DNA of 30,373 bases from DAIDKA01 sp035485475 (GTDB lineage: Bacteria > Pseudomonadota > Gammaproteobacteria > Steroidobacterales > Steroidobacteraceae). Location: positions 1-30,373 of the forward strand of contig DATHOA010000068.1 of NCBI GenBank assembly GCA_035485475.1. The letters run 5' to 3'. A model generated the notes under the pieces. The model did no database searches, was not told the origin of the DNA, and was given only the letters and a program-made list of their open reading frames with translations. Below are positions 1-6,788 of this stretch, piece by piece. The translations under genes were made by a program, and so were the position numbers. Position 1 is the first letter of the stretch, and each line of letters opens with the position of its first letter.

Positions 1-62
1 AGCAGCCGTGGCGCGGTCGCAACGATAACGGCGGCGGCGATAGCGCGAGTCGTATTTCGCAT
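1..62 (-). CDS. 5' end of an unidentified gene (probable exported protein), cut by window edge
   Basis: Reading leftwards from an ATG at 62-60, the frame is open to the edge and gives MRNTTRAIAAAVIVATAPRL. This is a basic start followed by a hydrophobic alanine/valine stretch, as in a signal peptide or membrane anchor. A good ribosome binding site (GAGGA) lies about 10 bases upstream, which supports the start. The gene is divergent from the molybdenum hydroxylase operon. Only about 20 residues are visible, so the function cannot be named. Confidence 0.5.
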   Translation of the reverse strand, partial: MRNTTRAIAAAVIVATAPRL

Positions 63-202
63 GATGATCGTGGTCCTCGTGGATGAAACGGAAGCGGAAC
101 TGATTCACAAAAATTAATACTTGACGCGACGGCTGCAATCCGTATGCCAAACGCACTTTGCAATAGATAACAAGCGGTTACCGGATAGCGATTTGCGTTA
201 AA

Positions 203-222
203 ATTTCGGCACGCACCGAAAT
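203..222. repeat. Inverted repeat ATTTCGG-N6-CCGAAAT
   Basis: Perfect 7-bp arms are separated by six bases, inside the divergent promoter region. This could be an operator half-site pair or a small hairpin. It is one of three inverted repeats within about 120 bases. Confidence 0.45.
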
Positions 223-244
223 GGATCAGATTCGGGTAGCTTTG

Positions 245-259
245 GCACCGATATGGTGC
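245..259. repeat. Inverted repeat GCACC-GATAT-GGTGC
   Basis: Perfect 5-bp arms surround a GATAT centre. Short dyads like this bind dimeric repressors, but at this length chance is a real alternative. It matters mainly because of its neighbours at 203-222 and 297-319. Confidence 0.3.
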
Positions 260-296
260 GTAAGTCGGGCCGGCGGCGGAGAGTTGACGGCGCAAC

Positions 297-319
297 TGAT
301 GCGTCGATGCAACGCATCA
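297..319. repeat. Inverted repeat TGATGCGT-N7-ACGCATCA
   Basis: Perfect 8-bp arms with a 7-base spacer lie about 260 bases upstream of iorA. The arms and spacing suit a dimeric DNA-binding protein. No U-tract follows, so it does not look like a terminator. The regulator is not identifiable here. Confidence 0.45.
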
Positions 320-577
320 AAATCTTAACGCTTTTCTAACGCGGTTGACGCAGGCGTGATTAGGGGCTCGGGTCGTCCCCTCATGCGCGAGGTATGGCGC
401 TTAGTGCGCGCGGCGAAGATTCAATTGGAGTGGGCAGCTGCGCCGCGCGAACGCGAGCTGTGACCAGTCATCACGATCACGCGATGAGCAGGTCTGATAC
501 GATCGGTGTTGGTTCACCCGTTGCAAACAGGTGCGCGTTATGCACGCTCAAATACAGCGTTACGGCAGGATACACCA

Positions 578-1057
578 ATGAGCTACACAATCAATGTGAA
601 CGGAACGCCGCACACCGTCGATATCGACGGTGATACCCCGCTGCTGTGGGTGTTGCGTGACACCCTGGACATGAAGGGCAGCAAATTTGGCTGCGGCATG
701 GGTCTGTGCGGCGCCTGCACGGTGCACATCAATGGCACCCCGACGCGCTCATGCATCACGCCGGTCAGCACCGTCGGCAAGGCGCAGATCACCACCATCG
801 AAGGGATCGGCAGCAGCGATACCGGCAGGAAGGTTCAGGACGCCTGGCTCACTACCGACGTCGCGCAATGCGGCTATTGCCAGGCCGGGCAGATCATGGC
901 CGCCACGGCGCTGCTCACCGCCAACCAGAAGCCCACCGACCAGGACATCGATAACGCGATGAGTGCAAATCTGTGTCGCTGCGCCACGTATACGCGTATC
1001 CGCGCAGCCATCAAGCTGGCCGCGGGGCTTCCCATCACTGATTCGCGGGAGATCTGA
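578..1057 (+). CDS. iorA: [2Fe-2S] subunit of an isoquinoline 1-oxidoreductase-type molybdenum hydroxylase
   Basis: A 159-residue iron-sulfur subunit of the xanthine oxidase family. It passes electrons from the molybdenum centre of the partner subunit to an acceptor. A plant-type ferredoxin cluster is formed by Cys39, 44, 47 and 59 (motif CGMGLCGAC), and a second [2Fe-2S] domain by Cys98, 101, 133 and 135 (CGYC ... CRC). The start at 578 is chosen because AGGA lies seven bases upstream and the family's N-terminus (MSYTINVNG) begins there; the frame is open further upstream but that extension is not family-like. It is followed two bases later by the molybdopterin subunit, so the two are co-translated. 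The IorA name reflects subunit architecture; the substrate is not known and could be an aldehyde or N-heterocycle. Confidence 0.9.
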   Translation: MSYTINVNGTPHTVDIDGDTPLLWVLRDTLDMKGSKFGCGMGLCGACTVHINGTPTRSCITPVSTVGKAQITTIEGIGSSDTGRKVQDAWLTTDVAQCGYCQAGQIMAATALLTANQKPTDQDIDNAMSANLCRCATYTRIRAAIKLAAGLPITDSREI

Positions 1058-1059
1058 TC

Positions 1060-3360
1060 ATGTCAATCTCACACTCCACCGAAGCAGTATCGCGGCGCGC
1101 CTTCCTCTCCGTCAGCGCCGTTGCAGGCGGCGGCATGCTGCTGTCCTTCACTATTCCGCAGCTCGCGGATGCGTCGATACCCTTGGGTATCACGGACGCA
1201 CCGCCCGCCGACAACACGTCCGTGATCAACGCGTACGTGAACATATATGCCGACAACAGGATCGTCATCAGCTCCAAGGTTCCGGAGATCGGCCAGGGCA
1301 TCAAGACTTCCCTGCCCATGATCATCGCCGAGGAACTGGATGCCGACTGGAACACCGTGCACATCGTGCAGGCGCCGCTGGATGCAAAGCTGTACGGCGC
1401 GCAGTTTGCGGGCGGCAGTTTTTCCACGCCGCTGAACTGGGAGCCGCTGCGGCGCGCCGGTGCGGCGGCCCGCGCCATGCTCATCACGGCTGCGGCAAAG
1501 ACCTGGCGCGTGCCCGAATCGGAGTGCACGACCTCCTTCGGCAAGGTGCAAAACGCTGCGGGCAAGTCGCTCACCTACGGGCAGCTGGCCGCGAAGGCGG
1601 CGAAGCTTGCACCACCGGACCTCAAGACGCTGACACTCAAGGATCCGAAGAACTACACCATCATCGGCCGCTCCATCAGCGGCATCGATAATCCGAAGGT
1701 GGTGACCGGCCAGCCGCTGTTTGGCATCGATGTGACCGTGCCGGGCATGCGCTACGCGGTGTTTCAGAAGTGCCCGGTGTTTGGTGGCAAGGTGGTCAGC
1801 GCCAACGTGGAAGAAATCAAGGCGCTGCCGGGCATCCTCAATGTGTTCCTCGTTGCGCCGGAAGGTCCGACGGGACTGCCGGATGGCATGGCCATGGGCC
1901 TGCAGAGCGGTGTGGCGATTGTCGCCAGCAGCTGGTGGCAGGCCAACAAGGCCCTCGACTCACTCAAGGTAGTCTGGGACGAAGGTCCGGTGGCGAGCCA
2001 GAGTTCGGCCGGGTTTGCCGCCAAGGCGCTCGAGCTGTCGACCCAGACTCCGCACCGGGTCATCCGCAAGGACGGTGACGCCAAGGCGGCACTGGCCGGT
2101 GCTGCGAAGACCGTGGAGGCGGCGTATTCCTATCCGTTCGTGGCCCACAGCCCGCTCGAGCCGCAGAATTCCACCGCGGTCTTCAAGGACGGGAAGCTGG
2201 AGATCTGGTCTCCGACCCAGAATCCCGGCTCCGGCAAAACCCTCATCGCCAAGACGCTGGGTCTTGCCGATGACGCGGTGACGGTACACATGACTCGTTG
2301 CGGTGGCGGCTTCGGCCGGCGCCTGGGCAGCGAGTTTATGGTCGAAGCGGCCATGATCGCCAAAATGCAGGGCGAACCGGTCAAGCTGCTGTGGAACCGC
2401 AACCAGGACCTGCAGCATGAGTTCTATCGTCCCGGCGGCTTTCACTACTTCAAGGCCGGGCTCGATGCACAGGGCGAACTGATTGCCTTCACCGATCACT
2501 ACGTCGGCTATGAAAACAACGGCAAGCCGTCCAACAGCGCCGATCTGGCGGCGACCGAATTCCCGGCCAAGTATGTGAAGGACCTGGAGTTCGCCACATC
2601 CACGCAGCAATTGGGCGTGCCGACCGGACCAATGCGCGCGCCGGGCAGCAATGCCCACGCGTTCGTGTTCCAGTCCTTCGTGGATGAAGTTGCGCATGCG
2701 GCGGGTAAGGATCCGCTGCAATACCGGATCGATCTGTTTGCGCAGGAGCGCGCCGCCCCGCCCCCGCCGCCGCCCGCGGGCAAGGGTCCGCCGGGAGGCG
2801 GTCGGGGTGGCTTCCCGATGGGGCCGCCGTTCAGTGGCAAGCGTGCGCAGGGCGTTCTGGAAATGGTGCGCGACAAGTCCGGCTGGGGGAAGCGCCAGCT
2901 GCCGAAGGGCACCGGCATGGGGGTCGCGTTCTACTACAGCCACCTCGGCTACTTTGCCGAGGTCGTGCAGGCAACGGTTCGGCCCGCGGATGGCAGCATC
3001 AAGGTAGACAAGGTCTGGGTCGTGGGTGATGTGGGCAGCACCATCATCAATCCCTTCGGTGCACTCAACCAATGCCAGGGTGCCGCGCTCGATGGCATCA
3101 GCCAGGCATTGGGCGCGCGGATCACCATCGATCGGGGTCGGGTTGCTCAGACATTCCCGGAATACCCGCTGCTGCGCATGTACCAGGCCCCACCCGTGCA
3201 GGTTGATTTCAAACTGACGCCAAACTCACCCACGGGACTGGGCGAGCCGGCGTTGCCGCCGGTGATTCCAGCGCTGTGCAATGCGATCTTTGCGGCGACC
3301 GGTACGCGCATCCGCAGCTTGCCGATTGATACGACACTGCTGAAGTCGACTTCGACTTAA
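1060..3360 (+). CDS. iorB: Molybdopterin-binding subunit of an isoquinoline 1-oxidoreductase/aldehyde oxidase-type enzyme
   Basis: A 766-residue catalytic subunit of the xanthine oxidase family, close to the length usual for IorB-type proteins. Residues 11-16 read SRRAFL, a twin-arginine signal followed by a hydrophobic stretch, so the folded cofactor-loaded enzyme is probably sent to the periplasm. Cofactor-domain motifs include RCGGGFGRR near residue 415 and GLGEPALPP near the C-terminus, whose Glu729 matches the family's catalytic glutamate. The start has GGGAGA upstream and lies two bases after iorA. Residues about 565-592 form a proline- then glycine-rich insertion between conserved blocks. 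No cytochrome c subunit or XdhC-type maturation gene follows; the operon stops at a terminator. Family assignment is secure, substrate is not. Confidence 0.9.
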   Translation: MSISHSTEAVSRRAFLSVSAVAGGGMLLSFTIPQLADASIPLGITDAPPADNTSVINAYVNIYADNRIVISSKVPEIGQGIKTSLPMIIAEELDADWNTVHIVQAPLDAKLYGAQFAGGSFSTPLNWEPLRRAGAAARAMLITAAAKTWRVPESECTTSFGKVQNAAGKSLTYGQLAAKAAKLAPPDLKTLTLKDPKNYTIIGRSISGIDNPKVVTGQPLFGIDVTVPGMRYAVFQKCPVFGGKVVSANVEEIKALPGILNVFLVAPEGPTGLPDGMAMGLQSGVAIVASSWWQANKALDSLKVVWDEGPVASQSSAGFAAKALELSTQTPHRVIRKDGDAKAALAGAAKTVEAAYSYPFVAHSPLEPQNSTAVFKDGKLEIWSPTQNPGSGKTLIAKTLGLADDAVTVHMTRCGGGFGRRLGSEFMVEAAMIAKMQGEPVKLLWNRNQDLQHEFYRPGGFHYFKAGLDAQGELIAFTDHYVGYENNGKPSNSADLAATEFPAKYVKDLEFATSTQQLGVPTGPMRAPGSNAHAFVFQSFVDEVAHAAGKDPLQYRIDLFAQERAAPPPPPPAGKGPPGGGRGGFPMGPPFSGKRAQGVLEMVRDKSGWGKRQLPKGTGMGVAFYYSHLGYFAEVVQATVRPADGSIKVDKVWVVGDVGSTIINPFGALNQCQGAALDGISQALGARITIDRGRVAQTFPEYPLLRMYQAPPVQVDFKLTPNSPTGLGEPALPPVIPALCNAIFAATGTRIRSLPIDTTLLKSTST

Positions 3361-3367
3361 AGGTTCG

Positions 3368-3381
3368 CGCCTCGCGAGGCG
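3368..3381. repeat. Perfect 14-bp palindrome CGCCTCGCGAGGCG
   Basis: An uninterrupted palindrome just after the iorB stop and five bases before the terminator stem. It may form a small extra hairpin in the 3' end of the transcript. Confidence 0.5.
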
Positions 3382-3385
3382 ATAT

Positions 3386-3424
3386 AAAGGCCTGCCTGGA
3401 ATGGATTCCGGGCGGGCCTTTTCT
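3386..3424. terminator. Bidirectional intrinsic terminator between iorB and the convergent lipoprotein gene
   Basis: Arms 3386-3401 and 3406-3421 pair over 16 positions, two of them G-U, around a TGGA loop. The plus-strand RNA then reads UUCU and the minus-strand RNA ends in a U-rich run (UUUAUAU). It lies between two convergent stop codons, so it probably serves both. Confidence 0.88.
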
Positions 3425-3425
3425 A

Positions 3426-3836
3426 TTATGAGGTGCCCGTGTCGCGTGCCCGCTTGAAGGCGCCGTAGTCGATATGCCGGATGGTGTCGATGGGGCAACG
3501 CTGCTGGTCAGCGAGCACGAAGTCGAACACACGGTTCACGGTCCGGTCCGATGACGTGAGTCCGAACCGGTTCACATAGCGCAGATTGCGGCATCCAGCA
3601 CGTACCCGGATCAGGTAGCCGTCATTGATGGTCGTAAAGAGCACCACTTGCTTTTCGCCCAGGGTACGAAAGCCATCGTAATGCCCCAGGTAGGTGAAGC
3701 TGTCGATGGGCGGACCGGCGAACTGCAGCAACTTGGCCTGCGTGGCGGCATCCTGTGGGCTGATGGGCGCCGTCGCGGCGCAGCCGGCCAGCAGCACCGC
3801 CAAAATGGTTGCCGTCAGGGGTTTGAAAGTTCGCAT
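3426..3836 (-). CDS. DUF6491-like small lipoprotein
   Basis: A 136-residue probable lipoprotein. The N-terminus has a basic start, a hydrophobic core and a lipobox ending LLAGC near residue 19, so the mature protein should be lipid-anchored. The rest has alternating short strands with conserved-looking features: residues around GEKQVVLFTTINDGYLIRV, then two cysteines (in AGCRNL and QQRCPID) that could form a disulfide, as in the DUF6491 family of gammaproteobacterial lipoproteins. That family match is from memory of the pattern. AGGAG lies about eight bases before the ATG. It follows the membrane-protein gene by 16 bases, suggesting a two-gene operon. Function unknown. Confidence 0.8.
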   Translation of the reverse strand: MRTFKPLTATILAVLLAGCAATAPISPQDAATQAKLLQFAGPPIDSFTYLGHYDGFRTLGEKQVVLFTTINDGYLIRVRAGCRNLRYVNRFGLTSSDRTVNRVFDFVLADQQRCPIDTIRHIDYGAFKRARDTGTS

Positions 3837-3852
3837 GCAACGCTCCTTCGCA

Positions 3853-4911
3853 TCAATCCTTGCGGGCTTGGGCGTTCGCGAGCAGCTGACGGCTCAGGGC
3901 CTTGCGGCCCGACAGCGTCACCAGCTCGGTCAGACGCGTAGCATACGCCTGCCCCTGCGGGTAATAGCCGGGATTGGAATTCATGCGCAGTTGCAGTGCC
4001 TCGAGCGCCACGCCGGTCTCACCATTCGCGAGCAGCTTGCCCAGGTACTCGTTAGTGACCTGGTCGCCAATGACCGGTTCATCCCAGGCGCAGGTCGCCT
4101 GCTGCAGGAGGTGATACTCGGTAAAGGGGTGAGCCTCCGGGCAGTGTTTGTGCATCCAGGCCTGGAGGTTGGCCCAGGCCTCGCTGCGACGCTTCAGCCG
4201 CAGCAATGCGTAGGTTCGGTCCAGCACGGCGGCGCGCGCAATGGCGTGATGCCGCTCATCCCGCTCGGCCACCCGCTCATCGTGGCTGCGAGTGTCCAGC
4301 TGCAGCTCGACGCGCCGTTCGAATATCGCGCCGCCAATGAAGCAGAACATCGCGAGCAGACAGAACTGGGCGATCGCCAGGATCAGCAGCAGCGAGTCCA
4401 GGTTCAGGACGACGATGAGGATGGCCAGCGCGCCCCCGAGGATGATCGCCAGCACGCCGGCGTAGTTCAGCCCCAGGCCCTTCACGACGCGCCCGATCGC
4501 CAGCGGCGAGACTGCGTGCACCCAGCTGTCACTCATGGCCAGCAGCGCCACCGTCGCCGGCAGCGCAATCAGCAAGACGGCACCGAGCCCCAGTCCTGCG
4601 ACGGGCCCGATGGAGTGATACACCCACCAGCTCGCGATGAACCCCAGCGACACTATTATTGCCTGAAGCAGTGGCCTTTGTTCATCGACGGGATTGAGCA
4701 TCTCCACCGACAGTACGGGCAGGTCCTTGTGACCCGCAATGATCGCATCCAGCAGCGCGAAGCAATACTTGAAGAACCACGACAGCAGGATGAAGTCGGC
4801 CGGGATGCCGAACAGCTTGCCGAACTCGATAAAAAGGGACCACAGAATCGTGAGGGCGACCACCAGCATCAGCGGTGCGGCATGGAAGGGCATGAGCAGG
4901 TAGCGTGTCAT
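3853..4911 (-). CDS. Unrecognised membrane protein with a helical-repeat-like cytoplasmic tail
   Basis: A 352-residue protein from the ATG at 4911. About five to six hydrophobic segments lie in residues 10-30, 38-58, 83-100, 104-125, 150-170 and 173-196. After residue 200 comes a soluble, charged, helical region of about 150 residues with regularly spaced leucine/alanine pairs, suggestive of TPR-type repeats. No named domain is recognised. The frame extends upstream to a TTG at 4947, but that overlaps recQ and has its AGGA only three bases away, so the ATG is preferred. The ATG itself lacks a clear ribosome binding site. It is probably co-transcribed with the lipoprotein gene downstream and diverges from recQ across only 17 bases. 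Confidence 0.8.
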   Translation of the reverse strand: MTRYLLMPFHAAPLMLVVALTILWSLFIEFGKLFGIPADFILLSWFFKYCFALLDAIIAGHKDLPVLSVEMLNPVDEQRPLLQAIIVSLGFIASWWVYHSIGPVAGLGLGAVLLIALPATVALLAMSDSWVHAVSPLAIGRVVKGLGLNYAGVLAIILGGALAILIVVLNLDSLLLILAIAQFCLLAMFCFIGGAIFERRVELQLDTRSHDERVAERDERHHAIARAAVLDRTYALLRLKRRSEAWANLQAWMHKHCPEAHPFTEYHLLQQATCAWDEPVIGDQVTNEYLGKLLANGETGVALEALQLRMNSNPGYYPQGQAYATRLTELVTLSGRKALSRQLLANAQARKD

Positions 4912-4928
4912 GTACACTTTGGCGATCG

Positions 4929-6788
4929 ATGAGTTTTGATGCTGCAAGTCCTGGCCGCATTCTGCGCGAGGTGTTCGGTTACCCGCAATTCCGCGCGCCC
5001 CAGGGCGAGATCATCGACCATGTCGCCCGTGGCGGCGATGCACTGGTTCTCATGCCGACCGGCAGCGGCAAATCCCTGTGTTACCAGATTCCGGCGCTGG
5101 TGCGTCCGGGCGTTGCCGTGGTGGTCTCCCCGCTGATCGCCTTGATGCAGGACCAGGTCGCCGGCCTGAAGGAGGCCGGCGTGCGCGCCGAGGCGCTGAA
5201 CTCCTCGCTGGAGTGGCATGAGGCGCAGCGCATCGAGCAACTGGTGCGGAGCGGGGACCTGGATCTGCTGTACCTGGCACCGGAGCGGCTGCTGACCGAG
5301 CGCTGCCTGGAACTGCTCGCATCGATCCCCTTGAGCCTGTTCGCCATCGACGAGGCACATTGTGTCTCGCAGTGGGGCCATGACTTTCGTCCCGAATACA
5401 TCCAGCTGTCGGTGCTTGCGCGCCGCTTTCCGGGCGTGCCGCGCGTGGCCCTCACCGCGACCGCGGATGAGCAGACGCGGGGCGAAATCGTCTCGCGTCT
5501 GGAGTTGGGTTCGGCGCGGATATTCATTTCCAGCTTTGATCGGCCGAATATCCGCTACCGCATCGGCGAAAAGGACAACCCGCGCCGCCAGCTGCTGGAG
5601 TTCCTCAAGGCCGAGCACGAGGGGGATGCCGGCATCGTCTACTGCCTGTCGCGCGCCTCCGTGGATGCCACGGCGGTGTGGCTGGTCGAGCATGGCGTGC
5701 GGGCATTGCCCTACCACGCCGGGCTCGATGCCCGCACCCGCGAACAGCATCAGCGCCGGTTCATCCGCGAGGAGGGCATCGTCATGGTCGCGACGATCGC
5801 CTTCGGCATGGGCATCGACAAGCCGGACGTGCGCTTCGTCGCGCACCTGGATCTGCCCAAGAGCATCGAGGGTTATTACCAGGAAACCGGGCGCGCCGGC
5901 CGCGATGGGCTGCCGGCCGATGCCTGGCTGGTCTACGGCCTGTCAGACATCGTCCAGCTGCGGCGCATGATCGAACAATCCGACGGCGCGCAAAGCTATC
6001 GGCGCGTCAGCTCGACCAAGCTCGACGCGATGGTGGGGCTGTGCGAGGGAGTGGGCTGCCGGCGTGTGCGCCTGCTGGATTACTTCGGTGAAGCCGCCAC
6101 GGACTGCGGCAATTGCGACAATTGCCTGGAGCCCCCGGCGCAGTGGGACGGCACGCGTGCGGCGCAGATGCTGCTGTCGTGCATCTACCGGATCGGACAG
6201 GCCAGCGGCGTCAGCTTCGGTGCCCAGCATCTCATCGATGTGCTGCGCGGCAAGGCAACGCCGCGGGTGCGCGAGTATGGCCACGAACGCCTCAGTACCT
6301 TCGGCATCGGCGCGGAGCTTGAGGAGATCCAGTTGCGCGCGGTCGTGCGCCAGCTGGTCATGCAGCGGCTGCTGCATGTCGATCATGAGCACTTCAACGT
6401 GCTCAAGCTGCTGCCGGCCAGCCGTGAAGTGCTCAAGGGTGAGCGGCAGTTGATCCTGCGGCGCAGCACCGCACGCGTCGCGCGTCGCGGGCGGCAACGA
6501 CCCGGCGCGGCGACTCCCGGGCCGGGCAAGGGTTCGGTCATCGGTGCAGGCGCGAACGCGGTGCTGTTTGAGGCCTTGCGCGAATGGCGCCGGACCACGG
6601 CGCGCGAACACAATGTGCCGGCCTATACGGTGTTTCATGACGCCACGCTGGCGGAAATCGCCCGCCAGCTGCCGCATTCGGCCGTGCAGTTGCGCGGCAT
6701 TGCCGGGGTCGGGGAGGCGAAGCTGGCGCGCTACGGCGTCGCGCTGCTGGATCTGGTGTTACTCCATACCGCCGGGCATCGGGGATGA
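4929..6788 (+). CDS. recQ: ATP-dependent DNA helicase RecQ
   Basis: A 619-residue superfamily 2 3'-5' DNA helicase for recombination and replication-fork repair. Walker A is MPTGSGKS (42-49), the DEAH box is at 141-144 followed by the aromatic-rich loop VSQWGHDFRPEY, and motif VI is QETGRAGRDG (318-327). The RecQ zinc site is intact: Cys377, 393, 396 and 399. A winged-helix (RQC) region follows, then a C-terminal HRDC domain from about 540. The ATG at 4929 (MSFDAASPGR) fits the usual N-terminus better than the upstream GTG at 4905; neither has a strong ribosome binding site. The promoter must lie within or beyond the divergent membrane-protein gene. The last 30 bases overlap the convergent RND gene. 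Confidence 0.95.
   Translation: MSFDAASPGRILREVFGYPQFRAPQGEIIDHVARGGDALVLMPTGSGKSLCYQIPALVRPGVAVVVSPLIALMQDQVAGLKEAGVRAEALNSSLEWHEAQRIEQLVRSGDLDLLYLAPERLLTERCLELLASIPLSLFAIDEAHCVSQWGHDFRPEYIQLSVLARRFPGVPRVALTATADEQTRGEIVSRLELGSARIFISSFDRPNIRYRIGEKDNPRRQLLEFLKAEHEGDAGIVYCLSRASVDATAVWLVEHGVRALPYHAGLDARTREQHQRRFIREEGIVMVATIAFGMGIDKPDVRFVAHLDLPKSIEGYYQETGRAGRDGLPADAWLVYGLSDIVQLRRMIEQSDGAQSYRRVSSTKLDAMVGLCEGVGCRRVRLLDYFGEAATDCGNCDNCLEPPAQWDGTRAAQMLLSCIYRIGQASGVSFGAQHLIDVLRGKATPRVREYGHERLSTFGIGAELEEIQLRAVVRQLVMQRLLHVDHEHFNVLKLLPASREVLKGERQLILRRSTARVARRGRQRPGAATPGPGKGSVIGAGANAVLFEALREWRRTTAREHNVPAYTVFHDATLAEIARQLPHSAVQLRGIAGVGEAKLARYGVALLDLVLLHTAGHRG

Larger units (their letters stand above)
63..577. 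other. Divergent intergenic region with several inverted repeats
   Basis: This 515-base gene-free stretch lies between the leftward partial gene and iorA. Short open frames in it lack plausible protein character. It holds three short inverted repeats (203-222, 245-259 and 297-319). The heptamer TTAACGC occurs at 325-331, as CTAACGC at 336-342, and inverted at 195-201. The left half (about 100-230) is AT-richer than the surrounding DNA. TTGACG boxes at 284-289 and 345-350 lack a convincing -10 partner, so no promoter is called. The region probably carries the control sites for both divergent units. Confidence 0.5.

Noticed and set aside
506..577. Upstream extension of iorA to 506
   Set aside because: The extra 24 residues do not resemble the family, and a ribosome binding site at 567-570 serves the ATG at 578.
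3694..4932. 412-codon plus-strand open frame antisense to the membrane-protein gene
   Set aside because: Its Gln/Arg/His-rich sequence has no domain, whereas the minus-strand frame has clear membrane helices and an operon partner.
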